Part shown: in pieces, positions 8,282-17,188 of the stretch
Layout of the letters: each line of letters starts with the position of its first letter
How positions within the stretch are numbered: position 1 is the stretch's first letter
Assembly (NCBI GenBank): GCA_964583155.1
Contig: CAZOUY010000003.1
Span: 88,395 to 152,394, forward strand
Reading direction: 5' to 3'
DNA: 64,000 nucleotides
Origin: CAG-826 sp964583155
Lineage (GTDB): Bacteria > Bacillota_I > Bacilli_A > RFN20 > CAG-826
Program-made: the position numbers and the translations under genes
The notes under the pieces: generated by a model
What the model was told of the DNA's origin: nothing
Databases searched by the model: none
Seen by the model: the letters and a program-made list of their open reading frames with translations, nothing else

Positions 8282-9830
8282 ATTTTTTATTATATTTCCT
8301 TACGCTTTTATAAATTGATTGCAAACGCGGATACATTTTTTCATATACATGGTTATATAAATAATCATATTGTTCATGAGCCTCTAAGTTCGGCTGAAAG
8401 GTTTTTGATGGATGAACCATAGCGTGAATTGCTTCTTCATAAGTAGCAAATTCGCCACAGGCCGTGAAAGCGACAACCGCTGTTCCTAGGGATGCTGTTT
8501 CATATGTCTGCACCCGACTAACCGGCAATCCAAAAATATCAGCCGTAATTTGGCAAATAGCATCGCTTTGCGATCCGCCACCGGAGACCATTATTTGTTT
8601 AACTTTTTTATGCTGTCTTTTTTCGATACCCTCTAAGCCTTCGCGAAGTCCATAAGCAATACCCTCCACAATCGCACGATATATATGAATTCTGGTATGG
8701 TAATCTGAAAAGCCAATAATAGCGCCTTTCGCTTCGGGTCGACGTAATCCGGGTCCCCAATAAGGCTGGAGCACCAATCCTTGCGAACCAGGCGGAACCT
8801 CCATTAAATGCTTATTTAATACTTCTTCGACCGCCATCTTTTCAATCGCCGCTTCTCGTACTTCCTGATTGGCAAACTCTCTAACAAACCAAGAAACCAT
8901 CCAATAGCCACGATAAATTTGAACCTCCATATTATATAGGCCATCAATACACCCCGGATAAGATGGTAAAAACGGCTCCGGTTCAATATATTTAGGATTC
9001 GATACTTCGATGCTCGAAGCTGTCCCATAGGAAATCGACGCCATATCCTTATATATACATCCCGTTCCGATGGTTTCCGCTCCCTTATCCGATCCATTTG
9101 CGTATAGCTTTAACCCGAGCGGAAGTCCGGTTTCTTTCGCACTTTCTTCACTGATGGCCCCAATAAGACTTCCGGCTGGAACCAGTTCAGGAAGACAATT
9201 GATCGGAATACCGAAAACAGGATACTTCAAATTATTGTGACGATACCATTTTTTTCTTTTCATATCTAAAGGATAATGACCTGTATAATTTCCCGGTGCA
9301 TCCTTACATTCACCGGTTAAGCGATAAATCAAATACGTGGATAAAGCGAAATAATGGGAGGCCTTCTCTACTGATTCCGGTTCATTTTCTTTTAACCACT
9401 GATACATGGTCCGTTTCCTGTTCATCTCGGCAACTTCCTTCATTCCTACGATGCCAAAAAGCAAGCGATGGAGCCAAGGAAGTGGCTTCTCACATTTAGC
9501 CAATCTTTGATCACACCATAAAATACACGGACGAATCGGATGATAATTTTCATCCAATAAGACCGCCGTGTCCCGGAAGCACGTAATCGCAAAGCTCACT
9601 ACTCTTTTCATTAACTGCTCATTATTTTTTGTTAAATTATTGGTTACCTTGCACATGCATTCCCAATAGTAATCAGCGTTTTGTTCACAATATCCTGGCT
9701 CCAAAGAAAAATAGGCGGGCTGATAGGCTTGTTTTTCAATGGCTAATGTTTGTCCTTTTTTATCGAAAATAATGGCTCTTACACTTTGAGTGCCAAAATC
9801 AATTGTCAAAACGAGTGCATCATCCGACAT
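8274..9830 (-). CDS. FGGY-family carbohydrate kinase
   Basis: Cytoplasmic ATP-dependent kinase of sugars or polyols (518 residues). It shows the N-terminal phosphate loop LTIDFGTQSVRAIIFD, the substrate-binding region with LWCDQR near residue 120, SYGTASS, and the C-terminal FGGY motif VSGGGSQSDAICQITADIFG near 430. The domain layout matches xylulokinase and glycerol kinase relatives, but I cannot assign the sugar. The start is the ATG at 9830, six to seven bases after GAGGTGA; a TTG at 9836 sits too close to that site. Divergent from ppdK, with shared regulatory DNA between them that includes a cre-like sequence. Downstream partner: the alkaline-phosphatase-superfamily gene. Confidence 0.85.
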   Translation of the reverse strand: MSDDALVLTIDFGTQSVRAIIFDKKGQTLAIEKQAYQPAYFSLEPGYCEQNADYYWECMCKVTNNLTKNNEQLMKRVVSFAITCFRDTAVLLDENYHPIRPCILWCDQRLAKCEKPLPWLHRLLFGIVGMKEVAEMNRKRTMYQWLKENEPESVEKASHYFALSTYLIYRLTGECKDAPGNYTGHYPLDMKRKKWYRHNNLKYPVFGIPINCLPELVPAGSLIGAISEESAKETGLPLGLKLYANGSDKGAETIGTGCIYKDMASISYGTASSIEVSNPKYIEPEPFLPSYPGCIDGLYNMEVQIYRGYWMVSWFVREFANQEVREAAIEKMAVEEVLNKHLMEVPPGSQGLVLQPYWGPGLRRPEAKGAIIGFSDYHTRIHIYRAIVEGIAYGLREGLEGIEKRQHKKVKQIMVSGGGSQSDAICQITADIFGLPVSRVQTYETASLGTAVVAFTACGEFATYEEAIHAMVHPSKTFQPNLEAHEQYDYLYNHVYEKMYPRLQSIYKSVRKYNKKYE

Positions 9831-9899
9831 ATACAATCACCTCATGTCACTTTAAGTGTAACAAAAAATATTATAAAACGCTATCTATTAACCTATTTT

Positions 9900-9922
9900 C
9901 GCTTTCTTTGAAAGCGATTAAT
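9900..9922. promoter_or_regulatory. Palindrome with overlapping cre-like site
   Basis: CGCTTTC-TTT-GAAAGCG (9900-9916) is a perfect inverted repeat. Overlapping it, TGAAAGCGATTAAT (9909-9922) matches the Bacillota cre consensus TGWAANCGNTNWCA except at the last two positions. It lies in the divergent region between the sugar kinase and ppdK, where carbon control by CcpA would make sense. Inference only. Confidence 0.4.
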
Positions 9923-10018
9923 AAAATAAAAATACTATGCAATTGAATAATATCTATGATATTATAAACACGTAGCATTTTGATCTACAGAATGAAAGTA
10001 GAAATAGGAGGAAAAACA

Positions 10019-12658
10019 ATGCAAGACAAAAAGTACGTCTATCATTTTCAAGAAGCTTATGGAAAAGGTAAAGAGCTTCTTGGTGGTAAAGGTGCTGGCT
10101 TAGCAGAAATGACTCACATCGGTGTTCCTATTCCCCAAGGATTCACTGTAACTACCGAAGCCTGCACATTATATTATGATAGCGATAAAAAGCTTCCCGA
10201 TTTTTTAGTTAAAGAAATCTATGAAGCTATCCACAAAGTAGAAAAAGATACGGGTAAGAATTTTGGTGGAGACCACAATCCATTACTCGTGAGTGTCCGT
10301 TCCGGTGCACGGGTCAGTATGCCTGGTATGATGGATACTATTTTAAATCTCGGTCTCAATGAAACAACTGTTGCGGCCTTAGCGAAGGAAACACAAAACG
10401 ATCGCTTTGCCTATGACTGCTATCGTCGTTTTATTTTGATGTTCACCAATATCGCAAAGGGGCATCCTCGTACCGAAATGGACAAGATGCTCGATGCCTT
10501 AAAAGAAGAAAAAGGATACAAGCTCGATACTGAAGTTACGGCTGAAGAATTAAAGGAATTAGTAGCGAAATATAAAGAGTACTATAAGGCTACCTTCCAT
10601 GAAGACTTCCCGCAAGATCCTTATGTCCAATTAATTGAAGCGGTCACCGCTGTTTTCCGTTCATGGGATAACCCACGGGCCAACGTTTATCGGATGATGA
10701 ATGGTATTCCTTATTCTTGGGGAACCGCTGTTAACGTTCAATCAATGGCTTTCGGTAACAAAGGTGAAACCTCCGGAACCGGTGTCGCCTTCTCTCGTGA
10801 TCCTGCCACTGGTGAAAAAGTTATTTCGGCTGAATATTTACCTAACGCTCAAGGTGAAGACGTTGTCGCGGGTATTCGCACTCCTCTTCACATCGATGAA
10901 TTGAAGAGAAGAATGCCGGATGTTTATAAACAATTCGTTGAAACCATTAAGAAGATGGAAGCCCACTATCGTGATATGCAAGATATGGAATTCACTGTCG
11001 AAGATGGCAAGCTTTATTTCTTACAAACACGTAATGGTAAAAGAACTCCAGCCGCGGCTTTAAAAATCGCTTGCGATTTAGTCGACGAAGGATTAATCGA
11101 CAAGGATGAAGCGGTCTTAAGAATCGATGCCTTATCATTCGATAAATTATTGCTTCCTGGATTCGATAAAGATGAATTAGCCAAAGCCACTCCTGTGGCC
11201 ACTGGTCTTGCCGCTGGTCCTGGTGCTGGAACCGGTAAATTGGCGTTCACTGCCGAAGAAGCTGAAGCTCGTCACAATGCCGGCGAAAAGGTCGTCTTAG
11301 TTCGGGCCGAAACTTCTCCTGAAGATATTGTTGGTATGGTCGCCGCTGAAGGTATCTTAACGATGCGCGGTGGTATGACTTCCCACGCCGCAGTTGTCGC
11401 TCGTGGAATGGGCAAATGCTGCGTCTGCGGTTGTAAAGAAGCCATTATCGATGAAGTGGCTCGCACCCTCACCATTGGTGGCAAGGTGTACACCTCCGAT
11501 GATGTTTTCTCACTTGATGGATCAACCGGTAAAATTTACGTTGGTGCTATCAAAACCGTCAATCCTGATTTAACAGCCGGTTATTTCGGACGTTTAATGG
11601 CTTGGGTCGATGAAGCTCGGAGATTAAAAGTCCGCACCAATGCTGATACTCCTCGTGATGCTAAACAAGCCAAGGATTTTGGTGCCGAAGGTATCGGTTT
11701 ATGCCGTACTGAGCACATGTTCTTCGATAAAGATCGTATCTTCTCCATGAGAAAAATGATTTTAGCGGAGACTGTTGCTGATCGTAAAGCCGCTTTAGCG
11801 GAATTAGAGCCAATGCAACAAAAAGATTTTGAAGCCTTATATGAAATCATGGGCGAAATGAATGTTAACGTTCGCTTGTTAGATCCACCTCTCCATGAAT
11901 TCTTACCTCACGAAGATAACTTGATCGCGGAATTAGCTACCGCTACCGGTAAAACCGTTGAGCAAGTTAAAGATCGTATTGCCGAATTGGCGGAAGCTAA
12001 CCCAATGATGGGCCACCGTGGTTGCCGTTTGGCAGTTTCTTATCCTGAAATTTGTGAAATGCAAACCACCGCTATTATTAAAGCTGCCCTCAATGTAAGC
12101 AAGAAAGGTATTAAAGTTGAACCCGAAATCATGATTCCTCTTGTTCTTGATGTCCGCGAATTGAAATTCGTGAAAAACATCATCGTGACAACCGCCGATC
12201 GTTTGATTAAAGAAGCGGGTGTTGATATGAAATACCATGTTGGTACTATGATTGAGATTCCTCGTGCCGCTTTATTATCCGATGAAATCGCGGAAGAAGC
12301 GGAATTCTTCTCTTTCGGAACCAACGATTTAACCCAAATGACCTTTGGATTCAGCCGTGATGATGCCGCTAAATTCTTGCCTGATTACTATGAACACAAG
12401 ATTTTCGAAGAGGATCCATTTAAGACCCTCGATCAACATGGTGTTGGCAAATTAGTCAAGATGTCAGTTCAAGCCGGTCGCAGCACTCGTAAAGATTTAC
12501 ATGTTGGTGTCTGCGGTGAAACAGGTGGCGATCCTAAGTCTGTGGAATTCTACCATGATGCTGGTCTTGATTATGTTTCCTGCTCTCCATTCCGTGTTCC
12601 TGTGGCGCGCTTAGCTGCTGCTCAGGCTGCAATTAAAGAAAAAAGAGCGAAAAAATAA
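10019..12658 (+). CDS. ppdK: Pyruvate, phosphate dikinase
   Basis: Catalyses reversible conversion of pyruvate, ATP and phosphate to phosphoenolpyruvate, AMP and pyrophosphate; in anaerobic Bacillota it often runs in glycolysis. All three parts are present: the ATP-grasp domain starting with LLGGKGAGLAEM, the swivelling phosphohistidine domain with GGMTSHAAVVARGMGKCCVC (near residue 445), and the C-terminal PEP/pyruvate barrel with GIGLCRTEHMFF and CGETGGDP. At 879 residues it matches the family. The start is the ATG at 10019, eight bases after AGGAGG; in-frame extension upstream reads through this ribosome site and is rejected. It is plus-strand within a mostly minus-strand region and is monocistronic, with a strong terminator behind. 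Confidence 0.97.
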   Translation: MQDKKYVYHFQEAYGKGKELLGGKGAGLAEMTHIGVPIPQGFTVTTEACTLYYDSDKKLPDFLVKEIYEAIHKVEKDTGKNFGGDHNPLLVSVRSGARVSMPGMMDTILNLGLNETTVAALAKETQNDRFAYDCYRRFILMFTNIAKGHPRTEMDKMLDALKEEKGYKLDTEVTAEELKELVAKYKEYYKATFHEDFPQDPYVQLIEAVTAVFRSWDNPRANVYRMMNGIPYSWGTAVNVQSMAFGNKGETSGTGVAFSRDPATGEKVISAEYLPNAQGEDVVAGIRTPLHIDELKRRMPDVYKQFVETIKKMEAHYRDMQDMEFTVEDGKLYFLQTRNGKRTPAAALKIACDLVDEGLIDKDEAVLRIDALSFDKLLLPGFDKDELAKATPVATGLAAGPGAGTGKLAFTAEEAEARHNAGEKVVLVRAETSPEDIVGMVAAEGILTMRGGMTSHAAVVARGMGKCCVCGCKEAIIDEVARTLTIGGKVYTSDDVFSLDGSTGKIYVGAIKTVNPDLTAGYFGRLMAWVDEARRLKVRTNADTPRDAKQAKDFGAEGIGLCRTEHMFFDKDRIFSMRKMILAETVADRKAALAELEPMQQKDFEALYEIMGEMNVNVRLLDPPLHEFLPHEDNLIAELATATGKTVEQVKDRIAELAEANPMMGHRGCRLAVSYPEICEMQTTAIIKAALNVSKKGIKVEPEIMIPLVLDVRELKFVKNIIVTTADRLIKEAGVDMKYHVGTMIEIPRAALLSDEIAEEAEFFSFGTNDLTQMTFGFSRDDAAKFLPDYYEHKIFEEDPFKTLDQHGVGKLVKMSVQAGRSTRKDLHVGVCGETGGDPKSVEFYHDAGLDYVSCSPFRVPVARLAAAQAAIKEKRAKK

Positions 12659-12683
12659 TCTTTTTGAAATAAGTTAATTAATT

Positions 12684-12723
12684 GGATGCTTCCTTTAAAT
12701 TTAAAAGGCAGCATCCTTTTTTT
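12684..12723 (+). terminator. ppdK terminator
   Basis: GGATGCT (12684-12690) pairs with AGCATCC (12710-12716), with an AT-rich inner stem and a run of seven T. Confidence 0.85.
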
Positions 12724-12742
12724 ATGCGTAATTAACCAAAAT

Positions 12743-12770
12743 AAAAAAGCCCTCATGCGATGGGCCTTTT
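12743..12770. terminator. Weak extra hairpin between convergent ppdK and glmU
   Basis: AAAAAGCCC and GGGCCTTTT with a nine-base loop form a short stem with A and T runs on the two sides. It could act as a back-up terminator on either strand. Confidence 0.4.
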
Positions 12771-12792
12771 AAAATATAAATTTTTATTATCA

Positions 12793-12825
12793 TAAAAAAG
12801 CGATAGTGGAAATACCACTATCGCT
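12793..12825 (-). terminator. glmU operon terminator
   Basis: AGCGATAGTGG (12799-12809) and CCACTATCGCT (12815-12825) are perfect 11-base arms around a five-base loop. On the minus strand a run of six T follows. This ends the long rpmH-to-glmU direction block. Confidence 0.9.
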
Positions 12826-12830
12826 GATTC

Positions 12831-14153
12831 TTATTTTCTTCGTTTGGCATAGCCTTTTTTATTCGTTTGATAGGCTCTACCAAAGGCTAAATCGCCTTCA
12901 CCAACATCTTGATAGATAGTTGAACCGCCGGCAATGAAGGCTTCGTCGGCAATGGTAATTGGCGCGATAATCGTCGCTCCAGTTCCAATAAAGACATTAT
13001 CGCCGATAACGGTCGGGAATTTGTTTTTGCCATCATAATTAGCGGTGATGGTTCCGCCACCGATATTGGTTTTTTGACCGATGGTAGCGTCTCCTAAATA
13101 TGAAAGATGGGCCGCTTTGGATCCTTTTTTAAACACAGAATTTTTTGTTTCCACAAAAGAACCGATTCGGTTATCGCCTTCAATAGTGGTTGAAGGGCGA
13201 ATATTAGCCATCGGGCCAATGACATTGTTATCGCCGATCATGGCGTTTTCAATGAAATTATTCGACTTAATAAGATTGTTCTCGCCAATGATGGTCTTGC
13301 CGACAATGTAGTTGCCGGGGAATATAATCGTATCTGCTCCAATTTCCACATTCGGACCAATGTAGGTCGACATTGGATCGATAATGGTAACGCCATTGAT
13401 CATATGGAAACGGTTGATTCTTTCCTTTAACACGGCGGTAGCCTCCGCTAGCTGGATACGATCATTGATACCGAGCATTTCGCGCGAATCCGCCATAATG
13501 GAGCCACCGACTTTTAAGCCTAATTGTCGGAAAATACTGATCATGTCCGTCAAATAGTATTCATGCTTGGAATTATTTCCCGATAATTCATGCAGATGTT
13601 GAAATAATTCCCGATTATTGAAAATATAGACACCGGTATTAACCTCTTTGATTTTATCGATGGTTGGAGTCGCTTCTGATTGCTCCACTATTCCATATAC
13701 TTCTCCGGCTTCTCCACGCACAATTCTTCCATAGCCATGAGGATTATCCACCATAGCGGTTAAAACGGTTACGTCATTTTTATTTTGAAGATGGTCAGTA
13801 AATAATTTTTCTAGCGTGGATGTTTGAAAAAGAGGAGTATCTCCACAAATAATTAAGGTTGCTCCTTCTTCATTTTCTAAAAACGAGCTAGCTTGCATGA
13901 CCGCGTGGCCTGTTCCCAATTGCTCGGTTTGATAAGCAACATAGGTCCGATTATTAACGATTTTTTCTGTGTATTTCCCATTATGGCCAACAATTGTTAC
14001 GGCCTTGGTTAATTTTAAAGGTGTCAATGCATCTAATACATAATCAAGCAATGTTTTTCCCATAATCTCAAAACCGACTTTGGATTTCTCCTGACTATGA
14101 GATTTCATTCTGGTTCCTTTCCCAGCCGCCAAAATGATAGCATATAAATTCAT
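12831..14153 (-). CDS. glmU: Bifunctional GlcNAc-1-P uridyltransferase / GlcN-1-P acetyltransferase
   Basis: Makes UDP-GlcNAc, the first committed precursor of peptidoglycan and wall polymers. The N-terminal pyrophosphorylase domain (about 1-225) opens with LAAGKGTRMKS. The C-terminal left-handed beta helix (about 250-440) shows hexapeptide repeats such as IGPNVEIGADTIIFPGN and the acetyltransferase segment GDATIGQKTNIGGG. Length 440 is usual. Ribosome site GGAGGTAT precedes the ATG. It follows ispE by 47 bases, where a TATAAT-like element may give an extra promoter. In Bacillus subtilis glmU (gcaD) is likewise downstream of ispE, but with purR, yabJ and spoVG in between; those are absent here. 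Confidence 0.96.
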   Translation of the reverse strand: MNLYAIILAAGKGTRMKSHSQEKSKVGFEIMGKTLLDYVLDALTPLKLTKAVTIVGHNGKYTEKIVNNRTYVAYQTEQLGTGHAVMQASSFLENEEGATLIICGDTPLFQTSTLEKLFTDHLQNKNDVTVLTAMVDNPHGYGRIVRGEAGEVYGIVEQSEATPTIDKIKEVNTGVYIFNNRELFQHLHELSGNNSKHEYYLTDMISIFRQLGLKVGGSIMADSREMLGINDRIQLAEATAVLKERINRFHMINGVTIIDPMSTYIGPNVEIGADTIIFPGNYIVGKTIIGENNLIKSNNFIENAMIGDNNVIGPMANIRPSTTIEGDNRIGSFVETKNSVFKKGSKAAHLSYLGDATIGQKTNIGGGTITANYDGKNKFPTVIGDNVFIGTGATIIAPITIADEAFIAGGSTIYQDVGEGDLAFGRAYQTNKKGYAKRRK

Positions 14154-14200
14154 TTATTATACCTCCGTAATTGTTATTCTTATTATACTAAATATTTTAA

Positions 14201-15043
14201 TCAAATGATAGAAGATAAAACAACATAATAGCCTTTTGTTTTATAATGTTCTGCTGCTTTGATTAATTCGTCTTCATTATCGGATAAAACAAAGACCGTC
14301 GATCCCGATCCGCTCATACCGATCCATGTAAAGCCCGCTATTTTTAATTGAGAAATAATTCTTTGGATATCGCCGCACTCTTGATTAGCGGCCACCAATA
14401 ATTCGTTTGTTAAATAATGTTCGATATGGGAATAGTCACCCTGTTCTAATTTATCGATGCCTATTTGCAAATCGGGGTGCTCAGTAATGGGATTTAAATC
14501 ATAATTTTGAAACACCTTTTTAGTGGAGCAACCTTTAAATGGCTTAATCAGCAATAATGAAGGCTTGTTCTTCATAATAAGAGGCGTGATTTTCTCTCCT
14601 ATGCCTTGGACCCGGGCTATTTGATTGATCAAAAAGAAGGGAACATCCGCACCGACTTCTTTAGCCACCGCGATCAATTCCTGTTCGGAAATGTTCAGCT
14701 TCAATATATCGTTTAACGCGCGAATAACAAAAGCGGCATCGGCGCTACCACCGCCAAGTCCGGCCTCAGAAGGGATTTTCTTCTGAATAATGATTTCTAA
14801 TTCTTCTTTAAATCGATAGCGTTCTCGCATAAGGCGCACGGCTTTGGATACGGTGTTTTCCGTGGGAATTGAATAATCATCAAATTCAATGATGGTTTCG
14901 TATTGATCATCGATAACGTTAATGGTGATCGTATCATATAGATCAATAGGGGCCATAATCATATCCAATTCGTGATAGCCATCATTATTCCTTCCTTTTA
15001 CCTGTAACGCGAGATTAATCTTCGCATTGGCATATCCCTTCAT
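14201..15043 (-). CDS. ispE: 4-diphosphocytidyl-2-C-methyl-D-erythritol kinase
   Basis: GHMP-family kinase of the MEP isoprenoid pathway that phosphorylates CDP-methylerythritol. The N-terminal YANAKINLALQV and the ATP loop PSEAGLGGGSADAAF (near residue 92) are diagnostic, as is the C-terminal GMSGSGSTVFVL. Length 280 fits. Its ATG has the ribosome site GGAGGT and lies two bases after the yabG stop, so it is co-transcribed with yabG. Presence of ispE implies isoprenoids, including the undecaprenyl carrier used with glmU and uppP, are made by the MEP route. Confidence 0.95.
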   Translation of the reverse strand: MKGYANAKINLALQVKGRNNDGYHELDMIMAPIDLYDTITINVIDDQYETIIEFDDYSIPTENTVSKAVRLMRERYRFKEELEIIIQKKIPSEAGLGGGSADAAFVIRALNDILKLNISEQELIAVAKEVGADVPFFLINQIARVQGIGEKITPLIMKNKPSLLLIKPFKGCSTKKVFQNYDLNPITEHPDLQIGIDKLEQGDYSHIEHYLTNELLVAANQECGDIQRIISQLKIAGFTWIGMSGSGSTVFVLSDNEDELIKAAEHYKTKGYYVVLSSII

Positions 15044-15045
15044 CC

Positions 15046-15795
15046 TTAATTACCTCCTACAAATAATCTTCTAGCGACTCCTTTAGTGTCAATTCCACCT
15101 AATCGATGCGATATCGTATGGTTTAAAATATCCTTAACAGGCACATATGTGTTTACATTGGTGTGCGCAACCTCTGAGGCGATAATCACCGGATCCAAGA
15201 GATGGATATTTTCTCTGGTTGGTGAGCTCGCAAAATTCGCTCCCGCTTTCAATAAAGCCTCATAATAACTTTGACACGCTCCCGCCACAATGACAAGAGC
15301 ATCTTTGCTTGGCTCATAATCGCGGGCAATCATCACCGACTCAACAAAGTATTTGGAATTACGATAAGATCGTAAGTCCATTTTATTCTCGCCATCTAAA
15401 GCATCATGCCCGGTAATGACTAAAATATCAGGTCGATGCCTTTTCAATAATCCCAATAATTTGCTTGGTAAATCTTGCTCACTGATATGATAACCGATTG
15501 CGGAAATTCCATATTCACGATAAGCACCGATAGCTTTTTTTAAATATCTTTCATCACCATCGATATGCAAAACTAATCCGGAAACCACTTGATTTCGCAT
15601 TTCGTTTTGATAAAACAAGGGCGGTATCAATAAAGTCGGTTCAATCGTACTGAGTACTAGATCATCAACCGGGGCATCGGCGACCAATCGCACTACTTCT
15701 CCTTGTAAAATTACTCTACTTCCCTCTATCGCGATTACACGAAAGACAATATCATGATTATGCGATTTCCGTGTCACTAAATCGTTGATTTTCAT
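15046..15795 (-). CDS. yabG: YabG-like sporulation-specific cysteine protease
   Basis: Resembles YabG, the protease that trims spore coat proteins in the mother cell of Bacillus and Clostridium. The recognisable start is VTRKSHNHDIVFRV, followed by segments such as ILVITGHDALDG, YRNSKYFVE, IVAGACQSYYEAL with a conserved Cys, and ASSPTRENIHLLDP. Gene order rsmA-yabG-ispE matches B. subtilis rsmA-yabG-veg-sspF-ispE with veg and sspF missing. At 249 residues it is shorter than the roughly 290 of B. subtilis. The ATG at 15795 has AGGTGA seven bases upstream. No other sporulation gene is in the window, so whether the organism forms spores or the protein has another role is open. Confidence 0.85.
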   Translation of the reverse strand: MKINDLVTRKSHNHDIVFRVIAIEGSRVILQGEVVRLVADAPVDDLVLSTIEPTLLIPPLFYQNEMRNQVVSGLVLHIDGDERYLKKAIGAYREYGISAIGYHISEQDLPSKLLGLLKRHRPDILVITGHDALDGENKMDLRSYRNSKYFVESVMIARDYEPSKDALVIVAGACQSYYEALLKAGANFASSPTRENIHLLDPVIIASEVAHTNVNTYVPVKDILNHTISHRLGGIDTKGVARRLFVGGN

Positions 15796-15834
15796 AATGC
15801 ATTCACCTCATATATAAATATGAAAAGTTCATCA

Positions 15835-16641
15835 TTATGCTAATAAATCCCAGAGCCTTAAATACTCCTCTTCGCTTAATTCTTCCGGCCTTCTTCGCTC
15901 AGCAATTTGACATTGCTTTAATATTGTTAACGCTTGTTCTTTAGAATGGAGAAAAGAGCCTAAATTATTCAAAAGCGTTTTGCGACGCATTTTAAACATC
16001 GCCTTTAGGAAGCGATAAAATCGTTTTTTATCCTTGATAATTCGCGTTGGCGTCACTTTAAAAACCATCGAGTCGACATGTGGTTGAGGATAAAAGGCTT
16101 GTCTTGAAGCATAACACACTCTTTGAATTTGATATCCTATTTTCAATAATATGGTCAATGGCCCGTATTCCTTACTGCATGGAGCCGCCACTAAACGCGA
16201 TTCAACCTCCGCTTGCACCATAAACACAAAACGTACAAAATCCATCTCAAGCAGAACCTTTTCAATAATCGGAGTGGTGATATAATATGGTAAATTGCCA
16301 ATAACCAAGACCTTTTCTTGCTCATCAAAGCTTTCTTTTAAAAAATCCTGATGATGAACCTTCAACCAAGGACAGTCTTGGAAAAACTTCTTAAGATGCA
16401 TTACCATTTGATAATCGATCTCATACAAATGCGTTGGAGCTTGATATGTGCTTATCAGTTCACTGATAGCGCCTAATCCCGGTCCAATTTCGATCACCGT
16501 ATCATGTGATGTAATCGCAAGAGCCTGCACCGCTTGTAAAGCGATGCTTTGATCGATTAAAAAGTTTTGACCAAAGCGTTTGGATGGAGTTATGTTTTGC
16601 TCTTTGATGTGTCTTAAAACATATTCTTTACTCGCAATCAT
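15835..16641 (-). CDS. rsmA: 16S rRNA dimethyladenosine methyltransferase
   Basis: KsgA/RsmA methylates two adjacent adenines in the 3'-terminal helix 45 of 16S rRNA with S-adenosylmethionine. Motifs: FGQNFLID near residue 24, the SAM loop VIEIGPGLGAISE near 50, and catalytic NLPYYITTP near 112. Length 268 is typical. It overlaps rnmV by 14 bases, the same pairing seen in B. subtilis (rnmV-ksgA). Confidence 0.96.
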   Translation of the reverse strand: MIASKEYVLRHIKEQNITPSKRFGQNFLIDQSIALQAVQALAITSHDTVIEIGPGLGAISELISTYQAPTHLYEIDYQMVMHLKKFFQDCPWLKVHHQDFLKESFDEQEKVLVIGNLPYYITTPIIEKVLLEMDFVRFVFMVQAEVESRLVAAPCSKEYGPLTILLKIGYQIQRVCYASRQAFYPQPHVDSMVFKVTPTRIIKDKKRFYRFLKAMFKMRRKTLLNNLGSFLHSKEQALTILKQCQIAERRRPEELSEEEYLRLWDLLA

Positions 16642-17188
16642 GTTTTGTTTCCTCCATCCTTTCTAAATCTTGACGTGTTATCCCCAAACTATGCAATCGT
16701 TTTAAAAAACGCTTCGCATTGCCATAATATCCTAGCTTAAAATAATCAGAAACTGCTTTTCTTTTCGCTTCACTATCTTGATGACCCATCAAGTGCAAAT
16801 GGTATAGATCCATCATCGTTAAATCGGAGGCTAATGCTTGAGGCTGATGCGTGATCAAACATGTTGTCAATGCTTGCAAAACTTCGGCTTTTGTCGATTC
16901 GGCCACGCCGATTTTATGATGCTTTTGTGCAAATTCTTTTCTAATATATGCGTGTTTGGCGTTCGGTAACTGTTCAGCTAAGCGAGATCTGATAAGCAAC
17001 CCCGGATAATCCGGATCTGTCAGGATTATTATATTGCGCTTTTGATGTATTTGTTTTAAATATAATAGCGTATCTTGAGATATTTCCGAACCATTAGTGA
17101 TAACAAAATCGGCTTCGATAAAGCTCTCTAAAAAGGCTACATCGCTTTGCCCTTCCACCACAATTACCGCATCTATTTTTGTTTTCAT
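16628..17188 (-). CDS. rnmV: Ribonuclease M5
   Basis: TOPRIM-domain endonuclease that matures 5S rRNA. The TOPRIM motifs are VVEGQSDVAFLE (catalytic Glu) near residue 10 and IILTDPDYPG near 54 (DxD). The 186 residues match the family. It overlaps both neighbours (tatD by 4, rsmA by 14 bases), so it is translationally coupled in an operon with them. Confidence 0.95.
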   Translation of the reverse strand: MKTKIDAVIVVEGQSDVAFLESFIEADFVITNGSEISQDTLLYLKQIHQKRNIIILTDPDYPGLLIRSRLAEQLPNAKHAYIRKEFAQKHHKIGVAESTKAEVLQALTTCLITHQPQALASDLTMMDLYHLHLMGHQDSEAKRKAVSDYFKLGYYGNAKRFLKRLHSLGITRQDLERMEETKHDCE

